From assembly GCA_041609895.1 (NCBI GenBank), contig JBFIPX010000142.1:1-8748 (forward strand): 8,748 nucleotides of DNA, given 5' to 3'. Position numbers and translations under genes: made by a program. How positions within the stretch are numbered: position 1 is the stretch's first letter; each line of letters starts with the position of its first letter. Source of the stretch: JAHHLP01 sp041609895 (GTDB lineage Bacteria > Bacteroidota > Rhodothermia > Rhodothermales > JABDKH01). Below, piece by piece: positions 5,084 to 8,748 of the stretch. The notes below the pieces were generated by a model. That model saw nothing but the letters and a program-made list of their open reading frames with translations, was not told where the DNA came from and ran no database searches.

Positions 5084-7412
5084 ATCCGGGTATCTTGACG
5101 GCAATGGCGGACTGACTGTGAGGCGATCCGTCGACGGGCTGGGCCCGGACCCGTAAGAGGTAAACGCCGGCGGGAAGCGACGCCCCATCCGACGATTCGC
5201 CGGCCCAAGTGAAACGAGTGGTTCCGGCATGGTCGGTCGCTGTCCGGGTGATACGCCTACCAAGAACATCGAACACCTCAATCTCGACCTTGCGAACCGG
5301 ACGTGAAAAGTGGACATTCAGAGGACCAAAAAACGGATTCGGAAACAGTGTGATCTCAACGACATTGGTCAGTCGGGAACTCGGCGTCGTACCCACCCCG
5401 CTGCTGTTGGCAAAACCCGGAGTCGGACTCGCCAGCGGCATGAAGGACGAACTGCCATCGGGCAACCTGCCGAACGAGACATCGGAAGATTGAACACCGA
5501 ATGACACTGAGTCTATCAGTGCTCCGCGTGAATCGTAGATGGCAATTACTTCACCTGAGCGCGCCAATCGAAAGTTCGCGTGCATCGGCCCTTGCGTTCC
5601 GTCTTCGTCAGCCCAGACCATTATGTGCCCTCCGGCGGGGATCGTCGTATCCGGTATAGACCACTTGAACGGAATACCGAGGGTGTCGGTCAGAAAGAAG
5701 CCACCGAGTGATAGATCCGTAGACCCGCCATTGTAGAGCTCGATCCAATCGTCGAACTCATTGGCCGGATCACGAATTGTCGAGACGTTGCTAGCCATGA
5801 ACTCGTTGATGAAAAGGGGGACGGATTCGCCGACCTCAATGGTCATGAGACTGGTCGCCGACCGCTGGCCGGTTTGGTCGTAAGCCTCGATTATGTAATC
5901 GATAAAACCGGTGGTCGACTGCGCCGTGATGGAACCCGTAAACATATCCTTGCCGCTTCGCGGATCGCGTTGCAGGAGCGCGATTTGCTCGACGGGAGCC
6001 CCAAGCCAGTAATGCAACTCCACCCGATCAAGCGACTCGTCCTCAACCCGGACACGAAGCGTCACCTCACCGCCCGGGCGAGCTTTCGAGGGAGAGACAG
6101 TTAGATCGGAAATGATCGGCTTAACGTCAATGCTCTCGAGCTGACGCTCCGCCGACAGCGCTCTTTCCTCGATGAACGGAAGTATACCGTCGACCACGTG
6201 CGGGTGATTCGACAGTGCGCCAAAGAAGCTGTCCTGAAAGTCCTGCATTGTGAATCCGTAATCCATCGGACGAAATGGGTCGTTTGTCGCCGACAGCGTG
6301 ATCGAGTCGCGAAGAGCCAGTACCTCCGGCTCGAGAACTTGACGGCTGAACACGGTGTTGAGCAGTTCCTTCAAGTAAAAGGTATATCGATCTCGAAAAA
6401 CTTCAGCTGCAAGGATTCGTTCTGTCAGCGGCCGCGATTCCGTCGGATGCCCCCACTGATAGACGTCGCGGCTCGTCCAGTTCAGGCCGGGGAAGATGCC
6501 ATCCCACCAGATGCCCACAACATTGTCGAAATCAAACGGAATGTACTCGAACCGGTCGGACGCCGGATTGAAGTACAGGTAATAATTGTTCTTCAGGAAC
6601 CAGTAAGAATCCCAGCTACCGAGCAGGACGGTTACAGCCTGCGCTCTAAGGAACCCGTTGACGTCAAACACCTTCTCGATCTCAGACACGAATGTTGACT
6701 CGTCCACTGTGTTGAGCACTGTAATGAAATGCGCGAGATCATCGTAGCCCTGGAGATCGTCATCCTTGAGCTTCAGATCGTACGGGGATCTCGTTCCGCC
6801 GACGGGGCGGTAGGCCTCGGCATCCGGTCCTAGAAACGTTAGGTCGGCCGGCCATAGACACTTGTAGAGGTTGCCGTCCGCATTGCCATAGTGCCTGGTG
6901 AGGAACTTCTCGTCCACGTGTTCGACGTTCAAGTAGAGACCGAAGTACGACCCGTTAATGAATAGGTCGACGTGGTTGGCTCTCGACGCGGGCAATCCCA
7001 TAGCGTTGAAAAGGTCCCACGACAACTTGGCTCGCATGATGGAGGGATCATTGTGCTCGCCATTAAGATTCATCTTCTCAAGATCGAAAAACTCCGCTCC
7101 GGGGCGAAACGTGTTGAACGAGACCTTGAACGACTTTTTGGCCGCATCTCTAGAGGTGTTGCCTCTGAGACGAAAACCGACGCTGTCGACTCGATATGAA
7201 ACGCCGTCCCTATGAAACTCGAAGCTCGCAAGCCGCTCGACATCGCTGTACTGATTACCGTCGGCGAAGAGCTCGTCAAAGTTGATCTGAGACATTTCGA
7301 TCCGCACTACCGGAATACTGGAATCCGCAAACACGAACGAAGACTCATCCGATTGTGCAAGACTCGTCGAGGCAGCCAAACACACCAAAACAGTCAATAC
7401 GAACCGGGTCAT
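5082..7412 (-). CDS. secreted CotH kinase / lamin-tail domain protein with T9SS sorting signal
   Basis: Exported multidomain protein of 776 residues from the ATG at 7412. Domains in order: signal peptide 1-20 (TRFVLTVLVCLAASTSLA, then QSD); CotH kinase-like domain about 33-400; Ig-like beta domain about 432-527; lamin-tail domain about 533-670; type A C-terminal T9SS sorting domain about 685-775. The CotH part shows RLRGNTSR (81-88), KKSFKVSF (92-99), YFGLYLNVEHVDEKFL (156-171) and FDFDN (293-297), the acidic motif expected to bind metal. CotH relatives phosphorylate protein Ser residues, but activity here is inferred. The lamin-tail domain shows FINEFMASN, DDWIELYN and a 'SPTPGFAN' end; the sorting domain shows FPNPF, DVLGRRI and GVYLLRV. 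ATGs at 7430 and 7490 are alternative starts; the 7412 start gives the cleanest signal peptide. It is first gene of a three-gene unit. Confidence 0.92.
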   Translation of the reverse strand: MTRFVLTVLVCLAASTSLAQSDESSFVFADSSIPVVRIEMSQINFDELFADGNQYSDVERLASFEFHRDGVSYRVDSVGFRLRGNTSRDAAKKSFKVSFNTFRPGAEFFDLEKMNLNGEHNDPSIMRAKLSWDLFNAMGLPASRANHVDLFINGSYFGLYLNVEHVDEKFLTRHYGNADGNLYKCLWPADLTFLGPDAEAYRPVGGTRSPYDLKLKDDDLQGYDDLAHFITVLNTVDESTFVSEIEKVFDVNGFLRAQAVTVLLGSWDSYWFLKNNYYLYFNPASDRFEYIPFDFDNVVGIWWDGIFPGLNWTSRDVYQWGHPTESRPLTERILAAEVFRDRYTFYLKELLNTVFSRQVLEPEVLALRDSITLSATNDPFRPMDYGFTMQDFQDSFFGALSNHPHVVDGILPFIEERALSAERQLESIDVKPIISDLTVSPSKARPGGEVTLRVRVEDESLDRVELHYWLGAPVEQIALLQRDPRSGKDMFTGSITAQSTTGFIDYIIEAYDQTGQRSATSLMTIEVGESVPLFINEFMASNVSTIRDPANEFDDWIELYNGGSTDLSLGGFFLTDTLGIPFKWSIPDTTIPAGGHIMVWADEDGTQGPMHANFRLARSGEVIAIYDSRGALIDSVSFGVQSSDVSFGRLPDGSSSFMPLASPTPGFANSSGVGTTPSSRLTNVVEITLFPNPFFGPLNVHFSRPVRKVEIEVFDVLGRRITRTATDHAGTTRFTWAGESSDGASLPAGVYLLRVRAQPVDGSPHSQSAIAVKIPG

Positions 7413-7599
7413 CGCGGAGGATTGAATCATAGCCGTAAGAAGCTTTCCAATTGTGCTCGGTCCGAAGGCTGATGGCCGAATGGCTTGCACTGCGAACCCC
7501 GGGCCGTGGAGTGACGATATTAGTGTGTAGCCCCTTAACTAAATTAACGGGTCGGCATCTCATCGCACCAGTCCCTTCCGGAAATCGAGGCAACCAGCC
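7413..7599. promoter_or_regulatory. divergent intergenic region between CotH and polyprenol kinase genes
   Basis: This 187-base stretch separates two divergent genes and must hold both promoters. The only conspicuous element is an AT-rich imperfect inverted repeat at 7531-7551: CCCC-TTAA, a five-base centre CTAAA, then TTAA-C-GGG. On the minus strand, TAATTTAG within it is one base from the Bacteroidota -7 element TAnnTTTG, but I see no convincing -33 TTG at the right distance. Nothing better is visible on the plus strand. The part nearest CotH (7413-7490) could instead be an N-terminal extension of that gene. Confidence 0.4.
7531..7551. repeat. short AT-rich inverted repeat
   Basis: The arms CCC-TTAA and TTAA-C-GGG pair with a single bulged C around the centre CTAAA. 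TTAAC also occurs twice as a direct repeat. It lies about 50 bases upstream of the plus-strand start at 7600. It could be an operator or the core of a promoter; chance is not excluded at this size. Confidence 0.4.
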
Positions 7600-8214
7600 T
7601 TGTCAAATAGCCCCGATGATTCGACCGCGTCGAGAGAGGTCTTTAGAAAAGGGCTTCATCTCATAGTTGCCTTGTTTCCCTTGCTGATGCTACGCATTGG
7701 CAAGGCAGCCTCCGTTACGATTCTATTGACAGCGACAGCTGCCGCCCTATTAGCGGAGATTCTTCGATCCCGGAATCCACGCTTTGAATCATTTGTCGTT
7801 CGCATTTTCGGAGCCATGATGCGTCCTGAGGAGTACACCGATGGACGCGTGTCTTTAAACGGCGCGACGTGGGTACTGATCTCTCTAACGTTGTTGACTC
7901 TGGTTTTTGAGCTTCGCATCGCGGCAGCGGCGTTCATGATGTTCATGGTCGCCGACGCAGCCGCAGCACTTGTGGGCACAGCTGCCGGTAAGCATAGATG
8001 GCCTTGGAGCCAACGAACCCTGGAAGGGTCAGCAGCGTTTGGTCTGTGCTCTTTTCTCATAGGAATGCTTTTCGGGGGATTCGTACCAGTGACCATCGCG
8101 TTGGCAACTGTGGTCGGCCTACTCACCGAGTCCCTCCCGGGCCCTCTCAATGACAACATCCGCGTACCCGTGTGTATGGCCCTGACGTTGTTACTCGATA
8201 GCTATTTAATGTAG
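7600..8214 (+). CDS. diacylglycerol/polyprenol kinase family (dolichol kinase-like) membrane protein
   Basis: Integral-membrane lipid kinase of 204 residues. The family (yeast Sec59 and Dgk1, plant phytol/farnesol kinases) transfers phosphate, often from CTP, to isoprenoid alcohols or diacylglycerol. Landmarks: EVFRKGLHLIVALFPLL (13-29, the conserved 'RKxxH' at the start of the first membrane segment), DGRVSLNGATWV (81-92), VADAAAALVGTAAGKHRWPW (117-136), RTLEGS (139-144, like 'KTxEGS') and TESLPGPLNDNIRVPV (176-191, with the conserved Glu and Asp-Asn). About seven hydrophobic segments are visible. The start is TTG at 7600, preceded by CGAGG with about 9 bases of spacing. No ATG gives the conserved RKxxH helix, so TTG is needed. 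The length is normal for bacterial members. The actual lipid substrate and the nucleotide donor cannot be told from sequence. Confidence 0.85.
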   Translation: MSNSPDDSTASREVFRKGLHLIVALFPLLMLRIGKAASVTILLTATAAALLAEILRSRNPRFESFVVRIFGAMMRPEEYTDGRVSLNGATWVLISLTLLTLVFELRIAAAAFMMFMVADAAAALVGTAAGKHRWPWSQRTLEGSAAFGLCSFLIGMLFGGFVPVTIALATVVGLLTESLPGPLNDNIRVPVCMALTLLLDSYLM

Positions 8215-8263
8215 TAGTTTACATAGACGGCATAAATATATTCACTACATCTAATTACTGGCT

Positions 8264-8748
8264 GTGGCAACTTTTGCTCAGACTGCGATACGGCGCATCA
8301 CCGGCCTCGATCCTTTTCCGTTACCATCGATCATCAGGAGCCGATATCCGGTCGTGATGATGCATGGGTTCGGACTCCTCGCTGGCATGCGCCGCGGAGG
8401 CCATCTTTACTCTGCAGCTGCCCACCTGCGTATGCACGGGGTTCTGGCTTTTGCGCCGAACGTCGTGCCCTACAATACCGTGGCCGTCAGAACGGAAATG
8501 TGGAAAGAGCGCCTTGCACACGTGCTGGCAGAAACGGGTGCCGACAAACTCAACCTTATTGCACACTCGATGGGCGGGCTCGATGCCCGGCATCTGATCT
8601 CCCGGCACGGCATGCACGATCGTATCGCGACCCTCACGACCATCGCGACGCCACATAGGGGTACTCACATCGCGGAGTTCATCGTGACCAGGCCGGAGCG
8701 CGTTCGGCAGCTCCTGGCTGAACTCGCAGACTGGCTGGGAACCACCGC
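8264..8748 (+). CDS. triacylglycerol lipase-like alpha/beta hydrolase (3' end outside window)
   Basis: N-terminal 161 residues of an alpha/beta hydrolase that resembles bacterial triacylglycerol lipases/esterases. After about 27 residues come YPVVMMHGFG (28-37, first strand and oxyanion HG motif), 'HLRMHGVLAFAPNVVPYNTVAVRTE' in which a strand leads to the usual 'N/S-T-x-x-R' segment, KLNLIAHSMGGLDARH with nucleophile Ser102 in the G-x-S-x-G-type elbow (here AHSMGG), and TTIATPHRGTHIAEF (125-139, the 'TPHRG' motif of lipases). The catalytic Asp and His should lie beyond the window. The start is taken as GTG 8264, the first start codon after an in-frame TAA at 8252; no ribosome site is obvious. 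Later ATGs (8357, 8360) would delete the first strand. There is no signal peptide, so it is probably cytoplasmic or exported another way. It lies 49 bases after the lipid kinase on the same strand. Confidence 0.88.
   Translation, partial: MATFAQTAIRRITGLDPFPLPSIIRSRYPVVMMHGFGLLAGMRRGGHLYSAAAHLRMHGVLAFAPNVVPYNTVAVRTEMWKERLAHVLAETGADKLNLIAHSMGGLDARHLISRHGMHDRIATLTTIATPHRGTHIAEFIVTRPERVRQLLAELADWLGTT

Noticed and set aside
5072..5317. N-terminal extension of the MmcQ/YjbR gene to an ATG at 5317 (201 residues).
   Set aside because: It overlaps the T9SS domain coding region of CotH and has no family similarity. The GAGGTG site fixes the start at 5071.
6198..6698. Plus-strand ORF of 166 residues inside the CotH gene, and several similar shorter ones (e.g. 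5874-6104, 6958-7215, 7212-7472).
   Set aside because: They are shadows of the well-supported CotH frame; compositions are Arg-rich and unstructured.
7656..8159. Minus-strand ORF of 167 residues antisense to the polyprenol kinase.
   Set aside because: The plus frame carries conserved kinase motifs and membrane segments. The antisense product is basic, low-complexity sequence.
8215..8263. AT-rich gap before the lipase (TTTACA ... TATATT) as a sigma-70-type promoter.
   Set aside because: The spacing between the two boxes is about 13 bases, too short for a standard promoter, and no Bacteroidota TAnnTTTG element is present.
8321..8668. Minus-strand ORF of 115 residues at the right end.
   Set aside because: It is antisense to an unmistakable lipase with HGFG, HSMGG and TPHRG motifs. 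Its own translation has no recognisable features.

Overview
The window looks like chromosomal DNA of a member of the Bacteroidota, most likely on the Rhodothermia/Balneolia side rather than a typical AT-rich Bacteroidales. The reasons are a DUF5687-type ABC permease with its ATPase, and a secreted CotH/lamin-tail protein that ends in a type IX secretion (T9SS) sorting domain. Base composition by eye is moderately GC-rich, and several starts are GTG or TTG. The lineage is inferred from gene content; no marker gene is present. I see no rRNA, tRNA, CRISPR array, insertion sequence or prophage block. Gene packing is very tight.

Layout. (1) 2-1832, + strand: the 3' part of an integral-membrane ABC permease (DUF5687 type), overlapping by 11 bases its ATP-binding partner. 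(2) 1835-3534, - strand: a ferrochelatase homologue whose stop overlaps the GTG start of a small protein resembling a methyltransferase without its SAM-binding loop. The ferrochelatase homologue lacks both classical catalytic residues. This pair converges on the ABC operon with a 2-base gap. (3) 3605-3982, + strand: an orphan protein of about 125 residues, divergent from the ferrochelatase homologue. (4) 3979-7412, - strand: a three-gene unit of secreted CotH-kinase/lamin-tail/T9SS protein, MmcQ/YjbR protein and RluA-type pseudouridine synthase. Each downstream gene has a Shine-Dalgarno element overlapping the previous stop codon, and these sites relocate both starts well downstream of the longest ORFs. 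(5) 7413-7599: a divergent intergenic region with a small AT-rich inverted repeat. (6) 7600-8748, + strand: a membrane-bound polyprenol/diacylglycerol (dolichol kinase-like) kinase, then the 5' part of a lipase-type alpha/beta hydrolase that runs off the window.

How they may work together. The ABC pair is a transporter of unknown substrate. The CotH protein should be exported and either attached to the cell surface or released. The polyprenol/lipid kinase and the lipase could act in successive steps of lipid or isoprenoid-alcohol salvage, but only adjacency supports this. The most unusual element is the translationally coupled pair of an apparently catalytically altered ferrochelatase and a degenerate methyltransferase-like protein. 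Together they may be a haem or porphyrin binding module rather than a biosynthetic one.
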